This document shows positions 54,291-64,000 of a stretch of DNA of 64,000 nucleotides, one piece after another. Source of the DNA: Lutraria lutraria. Lineage: Eukaryota; Mollusca; Bivalvia; Venerida; Mactridae. The stretch spans positions 8,306,819-8,370,818 of the forward strand of contig OZ026847.1 of the NCBI GenBank assembly GCA_964023205.1, given 5' to 3'. The notes beneath the pieces are model-generated. The model was not told the DNA's origin, did no database searches, and saw only the letters and a program-made list of their open reading frames with translations. How positions within the stretch are numbered: the stretch's first letter is position 1; each line of letters opens with the position of its first letter. The position numbers and the translations under genes are program-made.

Positions 54291-55105
54291 GTGTCCGTCT
54301 GGATCCTTGTCCGGGCTGTATCTCCCTTATGCATTGACACTTTTTTAAATAACTTGGCATAATTGTTGAACATCATGAGACGGTGTGCAGTGCGCAAAAT
54401 CCAGGTCTCTAGCTCAAAGGTCAAGGTCACACATAGAGGTCAAACGTCAAAAACGAGCATTATAGACCTTGTCCGGGCTGTATCTCCCTTATGCATAGAA
54501 ACTTTTTAAGATAACTTGGCATAATTGTTAAACACCATGAGACGATGTGCAGTGCGCAAGATCCAGGTCTCTAGCTGAAAGGTCAAGGTCACACTTAGAG
54601 GTCAAATGTCAAAAATGAGCATTATACACCTTGTCCGGGCTGTATCTCCCTTAGGCATAGAAACTTTTTAAGATAACTTGGCATAATTGTAAAACACCAT
54701 GAGGCGGTGTGCAGTGCATAAGATCAAGGTCTCTAGCTCAAAGGTCAAGGTCACACTTAGAGGTCAAACATAAAAAATAATCATTATACACCTTGTCAGG
54801 GCTGTGTCTCCCTTATGCATTGAATTGTTTAAAAATGACTTGCCATAATACAATGCGACCATGTGTCTTGGGCAACACCCAGATTTTTATAGGTCAAAGG
54901 TCAGGATTACACATTTGGTCAAATATATATTTTCCTTGTCTGGGCTGTAACTTCTGTTTGCATTCAAGGATTTTTAAATAAATTGGTATAAAAGTTTACT
55001 TCAATGAAATGATGTGTCATGAATATCACCCATACTTGTAGTTCAAAGGTCAAGATCACAAGCTGGATAAACAGCGGCTCGACATGTTGCCCTTGGGCTT
55101 CTAGT
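54138..55105. repeat. GTCGAGCCCGCC...GGCTCGACATG composite repeat
   Basis: Begins GTCGAGCCCGCCTGCGGTGA and CTCGACATAGTCGCCACAAT, then a GTTA/GTGA tetranucleotide run (54194-54290), four or more units of about 162 bp (starts 54305, 54467, 54629, 54791; CCTTGTCCGGGCTGTATCTC), and ends GCGGCTCGACATGTTGCCCT. No coding content. Confidence 0.85.
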
Positions 55106-56209
55106 TTTTTATAATTTGTTTTTACAGCATATTTTGGCTGTCTAAGTGCCTTCCCATAGAACTGTTATTTTTTATCATGTAGCATTCAAGTTCTGAATAA
55201 TACTATTCCACTTGTAGCATTGTGTATTAATAACATAATTAAGCCATATATAGCTTTCTATATAACATGTGATTTGAGTGCTGTTTTTTTACTGTTTCTT
55301 AAGTTTTTAAAAATTTCATGTTCATATTTTATAAAACAACAGTTTTGCCCATTGTTATTTACTGATGCATCTTGAGGTTTTATATGACCAACCTTTGTAC
55401 ATAGTGTTCTTGTTATGAGATCTCAGTCAGCATCAATTATGTGTCATATCAGAACAGCGGTATGTTTGGTAAACATGTCTTAGCTAAATCAGCAGTTATA
55501 TACTTAAAAAGCATGCCTAAAGACCTTTTCAGAAAGTAAGTTGTCTGCTCCCTTTCCGAAAGCAATAGCAATGGAGTATACTACCTGAAAGTAGCAGGTG
55601 TGCTTATCTTATCTCCTAAAGAAGAGCTATTCAAGGGCAGATAAACCTCCTTTCTGAAAAGGACTATACATATATGTAGTACTTTTAAATGAAACGTAAA
55701 ATATCCCTTTATTCTCCAATGTGTACACTACAGTAGCGCTATGCACTGACCTGTGTTCTTCTGCTAGGGGCATTATGGGTATTTGCAGGAACTACTTCCA
55801 AAATGTAAGTTATAAACAACATAACGTGACGTCACCGTATGGTACAAATTGGAGCCAAGCGTTCTTTAACATTGCGTTTCATTGAATAATTAGTGTTATT
55901 GACAAAAGCACAAGAATAGAAATGGTATAACGTATTCATTTTACATAACTAAACACATTTTGTTAATAATATACAACGGATATGGTTGTTTCGACATTTT
56001 CAATTCTTACACGTAACTATATTTTAGCGTATGTATAACTATCTAAATGTGGATAGTAATCAGTAGTGACGTCAGCTATGTATGGAATGTTTATTCTCAT
56101 ATAAACTTCATGCCTTACAATGGCATATTACATTTTATCCGTAAGTGATCAAATGAAATAATTGATGGTGTTTAATATTGTCATTTAGTTAAATCTGTGA
56201 TTATGATAG
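55106..56209. other. Intergenic, no gene seen
   Basis: AT-rich with no frame of note. Possible 3' flank of the JAK-like gene region; no further exon recognised. Confidence 0.45.
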
Positions 56210-56838
56210 GGGCCACCTCTGTATAAAGGCCATCATGTGAATAAAGGCCCCTTTTGAGAACTATTCTTCATTAATTAGAACAAAATAACCTCCAAATAAA
56301 GGTCACTGTCAATAAAGGTCATTGTCAATAAAGGTCATTATCAATGAAGGTCATTGTCAATAAAGGTCACTGTAAATGAAGGGTCACTGTCAATAAAGAT
56401 CACTGTCAATAAAGGTCATTGTCAATAAAAGTCACTGTCAATAAAGGTCACTGTCAATAAAGTTTGCTGTCAATAAAGGTCACTGTCAATGAAGGTCATT
56501 GTCAATGAAGGTCATTGTCAATAAAGGTCACTGTCAGTGAAGGTCATTGTCAATAATGGTCACTGTCAATAAAGGGTCTCTGTCAATAAAGGTCACTGTC
56601 AATGAAGGTCATTGTCAATAAAGGTCACTGTCAATAAAGGTCTCTGTCAGTGAAGGTCATTGTCAATAAAGACCACTGTCAATAATGGTCACTGTCAATA
56701 AAGGGTCACTGTCAATGAAGGTCATTGTCAATAAAGGTCACTGTCAATAAAGGTTGCTGTCAATAAAGGTCACTGTCAGTAAAGGTTGCATTTTATTTTT
56801 CCTGAGGATGGCCTTTGTTTAAAGGTTTGACTGAATGT
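56210..56838. mobile_element. CAGTCAAAC-family MITE with 16-bp minisatellite
   Basis: Left GGGGCCACCTCTGTATAAAG and right GGCCTTTGTTTAAAGGTTTG plus ACTGAATG mark the family. Between them is an array of about 30 units AAGGTCACTGTCAATA (56305-56785). Confidence 0.8.
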
Positions 56839-57554
56839 TATTGTGTGATCATAAAATTCTAGTGAATCTATTTCCTATGTACTACATTAAATCATTAAAT
56901 ACATTGTGTATAATGTCAACAGGTCAACTTTCATACCAAAACATGAACTTCTTGATTGGTATTTTAATTGATTGAATTTTGTATTTTTTGCATTCCTACA
57001 AAAATGTTACTGTTATGTAAATGAATATAATAATATAATTCTAACCTGAGGCTATCTTTAAGAAAGCAATTGCGGTTATGCGACCCAAACTTCTAACTGT
57101 GAGTAGTAGGTGAGGGAATTTTATTTGTTTCATGGGGAGAATGGAGGGGTAACAATATATGCAGAAATCTTAAAGCTGGAACAAATTTTCTGAACAATAG
57201 TTTTGATCGGGCATTATTTAATGATTCGGGTAAGTGTAAGCCAGAATATTTTCTGAGGATGGCGTGAAATTTAATATTTTTAGATGATATAAATGTTCAT
57301 ATAATTATATACAAATGTAGGTTTCTTGCTTAAACTATTAAAGTGTGAATGCATACTGTATGTTGTTGTTTTTTTCTTTTATTTCTATTTGATTCAAATT
57401 CTATCAATGTCTGTTATAGCTTTGTTGATTTAATGATGACACACTTTGTCTCTGATACCCACACTAGAAGCCACCTCATGAAAACACAACATTGCAAAAT
57501 ACAACTGTGATTGGGACAAAAATGCAACTGGGTTTCTAACATTGTGCAATTAGA
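56839..57554. other. Intergenic, no gene seen
   Basis: AT-rich, no recognisable frame or RNA gene. Confidence 0.4.
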
Positions 57555-59785
57555 TCACACATCCAGGACTTTATGTATAGATAGATTCCCGGTACAAGTT
57601 ACACAACCAGTGCCACAAGTACAGATAGATCCCTGGTGTAAATTACACAACCAGTGCCACGTGTACAGATAGATCCCTGATATAAGTTACACAACCAGTG
57701 CCACAGATAAATCCCGCTAAAGTTATACAACCAGTGCCACATGTACAGATAGATACCTGATATAAGTTATACAACCAGGGCCTCATGTACAGATAGATCC
57801 TGATATAAGTTATACAACCAGGGCCTCATGTACTTATAGATCTCTGGTGTAAGTTGTACAACCAGGGCCTCATGTACAGATAGATCCTGATATAAGTTAT
57901 ACAACCAGGGCCTCATGTACAGATAGATCCTGATATAAGTTATACAACCAGGGCCTCATGTACTTATAGATCTCTGGTGTAAGTTACACAACCAGTGTCA
58001 CATGTACAGATAGATCCCTGGTGTAAGTTACACAACCAGGGTCTCATGTACAGATAGATCCCTGGTGTAAGTTACACAACCAGTGTCACATGTACAGATA
58101 AATCCCTGGTGTAAGTTACACAACCAGGGACTCATGTACAGATAGATCCCTGGTGTAAGTTACACAACCAGTGTCACATGTACAGATAGATCCCTGGTGT
58201 AAGTTACACAACCAGGGTCTCATGTACAGATAGATCCCTGGTGTAAGTTACACTACCAGTGCCACATGTACAGATAGATCCCTGATATAAGCTACACTAC
58301 CAGTGCCACATGTATAGACAGATCCCTGATATAAGTTACACAACCAGTGCCACATGTACAGATAGATCCCTGATATAAGTTACACTACCAGTGCCACATG
58401 TACAGATAGATCCCTGATATAAGTTACACTACCAGTGCCACATGTATAGACAGATCCCTGATATAAGTTACACTACCAGTGCCACATGTACAGATAGATC
58501 CCTGATATAAGTTACACTACCAGTGCCACATGTACAGATAGATCCCTGAAATAAGTTACACTACCAGTGCCACATGTATAGACAGATCCCTGATATAAGT
58601 TACACAACCAGTGCCACATGTACAGACAGATCCCTGATATAAGTTACACAACCAGTGCCACATGTACAGATAGATCCCTGGTGTAAGTTACACAACCAGT
58701 GCCACATGTACAGACAGATCCCTGGTGTAAGTTATACAATCAGGGCCTCATGTACAGATAAATCCTGATATAAGTTACACAACCAGTGTCACATGTACAG
58801 ATAGATCCCTGATATAAGTTACACTACCAGTGCCACATGTACAGATAGATCCCTGAAATAAGTTACACTACCAGTGCCACATGTATAGACAGATCCCTGA
58901 TATAAGTTACACAACCAGTGCCACATGTACAGACAGATCCCTGATATAAGTTACACAACCAGTGCCACATGTACAGATAGATCCCTGGTGTAAGTTACAC
59001 AACCAGTGCCACATGTACAGACAGATCCCTGGTGTAAGTTATACAATCAGGGCCTCATGTACAGATAAATCCTGATATAAGTTACACAACCAGTGTCACA
59101 TGTACAGATAGATCCCTGATATAAGTTACACTACCAGTGCCACATGTACAGATAGATCCCTGATATAAGTTACACAACCAGTGCCACATGTACAGATAGA
59201 TCCCTGATATAAGTTACACTACCAGTGCCACATGTATAGACAGATCCCTGATATAAGTTACACTACCAGTGCCACATGTACAGATAGATCCCTGATATAA
59301 GTTACACTACCAGTGCCACATGTATAGACAGATCCCTGATATAAGTTACACTACCAGTGCCACATGTACAGATAGATCCCTGGTGTAAGTTACACAACCA
59401 GTGTCACATGTACAGATAGATCCATGGTGTCAGTTACACTACCAGTGCCACAAGTACAGATAGATCCCTAGTATAAGTTACACAACTAGTGCCACATGTA
59501 CAGATAGATTCCTGATATAAGTTACACAACCAGTGCCACATGTACAGATAGATCCCTGGTGTAAGTTACACAACTAGTGCCACATGTACAGATAGATCCC
59601 TAGTATAAGTTACACAACCAGTGCCACACGTACAGATAGATTCCTGATATAAGTTACACAACCAGTGCCACATGTATAGACAGATCCCTGATATAAGGTA
59701 CACAACCAGGGCTCCATGTACAGATATATTCCTGATATAAGTTACACCACCAGGGCCTCAGACGGATCCTGATTTAGTTACAAAA
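57555..59785. repeat. 44-bp minisatellite, about 50 copies (2.2 kb)
   Basis: Unit CAGATAGATCCCTGATATAA followed by GTTACACAACCAGTGCCACATGTA. Variants (CTGGTGTAA for CTGATATAA; CAGGGCCTCA for CAGTGCCACA; TATAGACAGA for TACAGATAGA) recur in blocks, so higher-order units of several repeats have been copied. Confidence 0.95.
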
Positions 59786-60643
59786 CGAGGGCCTCGACCT
59801 ATTTGTCTGTAGGATAGGCATGCATCTACAAGGTAATTAATACTTGCGTATTTTTTATCGGAAAGTTTATTATAATTGATACGTATGTTGTCACAATTAA
59901 TCATCATACGTCTTAAGTAGGTAATTATCAGATAAGGGAATAAAGTGCTAATTATCTTTACATGTCAATCGTTCTATGCATGTCGTAGTTTGACAGAAAT
60001 ATGACGATCTTCAACCGAATGACAAACACACAATAAAGAGGAAATCAAAGGCTTTAATGTCTACAACTAGTGCAGTGACGGAGACGACACGGACTGTGGG
60101 GAGGGAGAAAAGGGGCTAAAGGTTGGAAACGGCAATTAAGACGCCATCTTGAACGGTTATTATAGTTTAGGCTTGAATGAATTACATCGCATAGTAACAT
60201 CCAGTTGACACTGTCAAATTAGTATCATAACATTATTCACTACACTACTACTATATCAAGTATATGTTGTTTAAAACTTACAATGATTATAGTCAAGCTA
60301 TTTCCTACACAGGAATGTTTGACTGTTTCTCAGTCAAAATACTGAACATTATTGCATAAACATCGATGTGTTTGTTGTACATTTCTGTACGAAATAAGAT
60401 TTACAACAATGGCCACTTTCTGTCATCTACGTACGCCAGTGTAACGTAACGTGAGTTAGGTAAGTAATGACCGCGCGGTCACCATTTTATCATAATAAAC
60501 AATTAGCCATCACATCACATTGTCCGAACAGAATTATTTAACCACAGTACATCTACGACCACTGTGACTTTATTCTATATTCTACTTACGATATTGATTC
60601 TAATTTTTAAGGCCGGATAATTACAAAAAAAACAAGACTTAAT
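59786..60643. other. Upstream region of the Reeler-domain gene
   Basis: Unique-looking sequence that should hold the promoter and 5' UTR of the gene at 60644. No core element can be fixed by eye. A CpG-containing patch (GACCGCGCGGTCACC) lies near 60470. Confidence 0.4.
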
Positions 60644-60863
60644 ATGCTGGTGCTGTTGTGCACGTACGTTCTAGCGGCGATTTCAAGCGTGTCGTCTTTC
60701 AGTCATGGAGCGCCCGAATTCTCATGCAAGGATCCATCGACGTTCCATACTCGCAGAATTAATGGAACACACGAAGGTATTATAATGCCTGGTGACTTAT
60801 CATCCAATCCATACAGTGTTAGGGTAGATGTACAAAAATACGGACCAGGAGATAAAATTACAG
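60644..60863 (+). CDS. Reeler-domain secreted protein, first coding exon
   Basis: Met1 is followed by a hydrophobic signal peptide (LVLLCTYVLAAISSVSSF), then SHGAPEFSCKDPSTFH and SNPYSVRV, KYGPGDKITG. GAP..C near the mature N-terminus and the PY...V / Y.PGD.I.G blocks match the start of Reeler domains, as in DOMON/ferric-chelate-reductase-1-like proteins and insect defence proteins. The exon ends in phase 1 at a GT donor (ATTACAG then GTATAAC). Next exons should encode the rest of the domain (F.GF..QAR type); none was found before the window end, so they are probably downstream. Function could be immune or iron-related; this exon cannot decide. Confidence 0.75.
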
Positions 60864-62889
60864 GTATAACATTGTGTTGTTATTTTTTAATACATGATAT
60901 GTCCATAATGTTCATTCACGAAGGCGAAACACTAATAAATTCTATGTTTATAAATCTAAGTATTCAGTGTGTATGTCATTGTTATGTATAATGCAAATTA
61001 GATTACAAGCACATAATGAATAGTTGGTACGAAATCACTGCTGAAATTGCTATGTGTCAAAAATGAGACTTGTTTGGATTCGCGAGTTAGTAATTTGAAG
61101 GGGTTAGATTTGAAATGCAAGCATAAGTTAGAATTTAGAAACAAGAAAATTGTCCGGAACTTTGCCTGCGAATTATTTACTTAATACTAGTAAACCTTTA
61201 ACGACTTAATGTTGTACTGCCCTCCGCGCTTTTATGTGTTATTAATTTGTATAACGTATCTTACATAAGTTCAGTTATCATATATATAACAACCACTCCG
61301 TAAATGGTCATCAAAAATGTCGACTTTCACCTTTATACTTGTTAGGGTTAGTACGTGAGTCTTTGGAAGCTTAATGTATACGTTTATGATAAATGTATTT
61401 CTGGTCTGTTTGTCCATTTTGGCACAGATTCACCATCGTGACAGTACACTCGTATGTCCATTACTCGTACGAGTATGTATGTCCTACAACACCGTGTCGC
61501 CTACATGTATATGGCCAGAGTTTTTTTTATCAGTTTAAGGAGAAATTTTTCAGAAATGAGCAGTCGAAAGAGGAAATAAAAGTAATAACCAGGTGGATTC
61601 GACAAAAAAAGAGAACATTTTCATTTTTTTTATTTGTTGTATACTGTATACAATGGCAATAACTTTCTATCTAATATTAAGGTTGTTTATTACACAGTGT
61701 GTAATATTTTCATGGATATTAAAGGTTAATACCTGCAACTTGGAACAAGATATTTTATTTGAGCGTACGGGTGATTGAAAACTCGCACGTGGGAGTTTAA
61801 TACGTTCCAAACGCAATACATACCGGTACGTTTGCATGCCATATCACAATATTTTTAAAGTAAATTAATATTAACTACTTCAACTTGATTTGTATCAGCT
61901 ATCAGCAGTAGCCATTCGACCAGAAAATAGAAATACTTTATTTGTGTGACTGAATTATGACTGTATGTGTTGCCTTGTTCAAGGAGAACTTTGTATGTAC
62001 AACTGTTGCGTACTATATATACAGCAATTTTCATTCTAGTCACTGATATTCTTATTAGTTTCTTTGTAATTGCTGAAATAAAGATACAATCATGCAAATG
62101 ATTAATGAAACTACATATTTTCATTAAAATCATAGCTTGCATACTTAATAAATCAAGAGTTTAATTTAAAATCCTAATACATCGCAATACGTATGCAATG
62201 TACATGTTGAAATTTCCCGCAATACCCATCCGTAGAATGAACCAAACTGATTTTGTCCCACAGGTTAGTAAATATCGACATTTTCTTGATTGCAAGTGCT
62301 TCAATAATTGAATACGTATTGTTTAAGTTCGTCCAATAATTATTTTAAAAATGTAAAAAAACAGTTGTGACTTAAACAGAAAAAATTGTGCAACATGAAA
62401 CATTTAGACACATAATTATTATCTTACGTCCAGAGTTTATCCACATGAAGTAAAGTTTAAGTTCAAAAGCGTTTTGTTAATAATATGTTAGTTATATAAA
62501 GGTGTGATACAGTTATACCGTATGGATTGCGTTAATCCCCGGGGCACAAATATTACAATATAAACGTAAATTAAACCATGATTTTAGTTTTTAGTATATA
62601 TCTATTAAATAGTTCAGTATTTTGTTACTCAAATAAAAAGGCAATAAATATAATATATCATCAACCGGCCCATGGAAATTCATTACAGTAAAATACTAAA
62701 ACAGATTTATTAGACATACCTTTAGTATAAAATTTACATATTCTAAACTTGTCTACAAGCATTAGCACAGTAGTATAAAAGGTGTTAAAGTTATTTTATT
62801 CTTATCATTTCATGATCAGGTGTAAAGCGATTCTCATAGTAGAGTCGCACATACGATCCAAGTGTTACGTACATACAGTTTCAACACTC
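60864..62889. other. Intron or intergenic, no exon seen
   Basis: Follows the Reeler first exon. AT-rich with short frames only; none resembles the rest of a Reeler domain. The LINE ORF1 that follows is on the same strand and may lie inside this intron. Confidence 0.45.
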
Positions 62890-63855
62890 ATGGCAACGAT
62901 TGTTTCGAAGAGAGCCTTTGGGCTTCAACACTTTGACGATGAGATGGTAACTAGAACAGTTAAATTCACGGCAAGAGGTGCGTCCATTTCCGACGTCATG
63001 ATGTTACTTCAGGAACACGATATAACGCCGAATGATGTCGAGACGGTAGCGGGTGCGAAACCCACCGAAGATGGGCAGAGTATCGTTTTCAGGTCAGCTG
63101 ACACCGCCGAGAAAATAAGGTCAGTTTCTCCAATTCAGTTTCGGGGCAAAACTTTTCATGTAGTTTCCTTAGGGAAACAAACTGTTACAGTCCGTATTCA
63201 CTGGCTTCCAGTCTACGTGAAGGATACTGCAATCAAGTCGGTTATGGCTGATTATGGTAAGGTTCTTCAGATAAAACACCTTACTACGTCTTTCCGTGGC
63301 ACTGTTTTCAATAATGGTGTCAGGGAAATGACAATTGAAGTCTCAGAATTAGAGAGGAGGAAAATTCCTCACCTTATAAATTTTGATGACGGTATCTCAA
63401 TCTTGTTAACGATCCCTGGGAGACCTCCTCTCTGTCTGCGATGTTCAGGAGTTGGGCATGTCCGCAGAGAATGTCCATACCAGAGGCGCCCGGCCTCTTA
63501 TGCGGGAGTGACGAAGTCGGCAGGTGTAAGTGGAAAGGATTCTGATACTGTACCACAAGGTGTGGATGACCACGTGGTAGGTGAAGAGGCGATGGACGCC
63601 GAGGGAAGAGGACATAAGAGGGGTGCAGAGGAGGGTGATGTTGAGCCTTCTGTGGGGGTAGATGACTCCTTTAGGAGTCACTTCCCGCCGCAGGGTGCGA
63701 AACGCCCCGCCAAGGTTTCCATTTCCGCGTCTGGGGGTGAGCCATTCCCATCAGGGCCGGACCTTAATGGCGACTTCCAGTCCCAGGAGTCGCCGTTGAT
63801 GGTTGGCATGTCAGGCCTAGACGGGGTGATGGAAACCTTATTGCAATGTAATTAA
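62890..63855 (+). CDS. LINE ORF1, nucleic-acid binding protein with CCHC knuckle
   Basis: 321 codons from the Met at 62890 (MATIVSKRAFGLQHF); the frame is open further upstream, but this Met begins the family-like sequence. The first half resembles the RNA-binding fold region of Tx1/L1-type ORF1 proteins (VRIHWLPVYVKDTAIKSVMA). A zinc knuckle CX2CX4HX4C (CLRCSGVGHVRREC) lies at about residues 181-194, followed by YAGV and an acidic, Pro/Gly-rich tail. ORF1 proteins coat LINE RNA. GC content is higher than its surroundings. A further open frame begins at 63877 and runs off the window, where ORF2 would be expected; its 41 codons are not recognisable. Confidence 0.82.
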   Translation: MATIVSKRAFGLQHFDDEMVTRTVKFTARGASISDVMMLLQEHDITPNDVETVAGAKPTEDGQSIVFRSADTAEKIRSVSPIQFRGKTFHVVSLGKQTVTVRIHWLPVYVKDTAIKSVMADYGKVLQIKHLTTSFRGTVFNNGVREMTIEVSELERRKIPHLINFDDGISILLTIPGRPPLCLRCSGVGHVRRECPYQRRPASYAGVTKSAGVSGKDSDTVPQGVDDHVVGEEAMDAEGRGHKRGAEEGDVEPSVGVDDSFRSHFPPQGAKRPAKVSISASGGEPFPSGPDLNGDFQSQESPLMVGMSGLDGVMETLLQCN

Positions 63856-64000
63856 TATTGACTTACCTTACAACTAATGGATCACGATTTTAGCCAAATG
63901 ATTTGTACAAGTATAACAATGGGTGGTATCGACCCGGACCGTTTATCGATTATGAGACTGCCTAATGATCTTTTTAAGGTAATTACTTTATTACCTGTTA

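Noticed and set aside
57555..59785. CRISPR-like array
   Set aside because: Units are head to tail without unique spacers, in an intron-bearing animal genome; it is a minisatellite. The same applies to 2640-3395 and 33270-34045.
63877..64000. LINE ORF2 start
   Set aside because: The 41 visible codons show no endonuclease motif; too short to call.

Overview
This is nuclear DNA of an animal, most likely a bivalve mollusc. It is AT-rich, its genes are split by many introns with GT/AG borders, and it is dense with short inverted-repeat DNA transposons, tRNA-derived SINEs, minisatellites and LINE remains of kinds common in bivalves. It also carries an exon pair of a peptide-type GPCR and a first exon of a Reeler-domain protein. 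The bivalve placement is an inference from repeat style and gene content; no species call is made.

Layout: 1-2605 is the 3' half of a Tx1/L1-like LINE (reverse transcriptase), followed by a 37-bp minisatellite (2640-3395). Two minus-strand exons (10695-10488 and 6664-5662) encode most of a rhodopsin-family GPCR; its intron holds repeats. 10.7-22.6 kb has no gene I can support: a decayed LINE, MITEs, a nearly identical 1,030-bp unit repeated four times (15951-20071), a perfect 78-bp palindrome and two larger inverted-repeat elements.

22665-51627 (+) is the main gene. I resolved 25 coding exons whose GT/AG borders and phases all agree, giving one open frame of 1,611 codons. The order is FERM, SH2-like, JAK-type pseudokinase (HGN and DPG motifs), tyrosine kinase with a JAK-like double-Tyr activation loop, then a second complete tyrosine kinase. 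Known JAKs end after one pseudokinase and one kinase, so this is a JAK-like protein with three kinase domains. One exon (43583-43898) encodes the end of kinase 2, a linker and the start of kinase 3. Kinases 2 and 3 share four intron positions and phases and both carry HCD instead of HRD, which points to internal duplication of the catalytic exons. The introns are full of nested mobile elements, including two near-identical 1.06-kb foldback transposons with 8-bp target duplications.

51.6-60.4 kb is repeat-rich (LINE 3' end, MITEs, arrays of 16-, 18-, 44- and about 162-bp units). 60644-60863 is the signal-peptide exon of a secreted Reeler-domain protein whose remaining exons I did not find. 62890-63855 is a LINE ORF1 with a CCHC zinc knuckle.

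Limits: all of this was read by eye from sequence. Exon calls rest on splice motifs, phase and family resemblance, not on transcripts or database searches.
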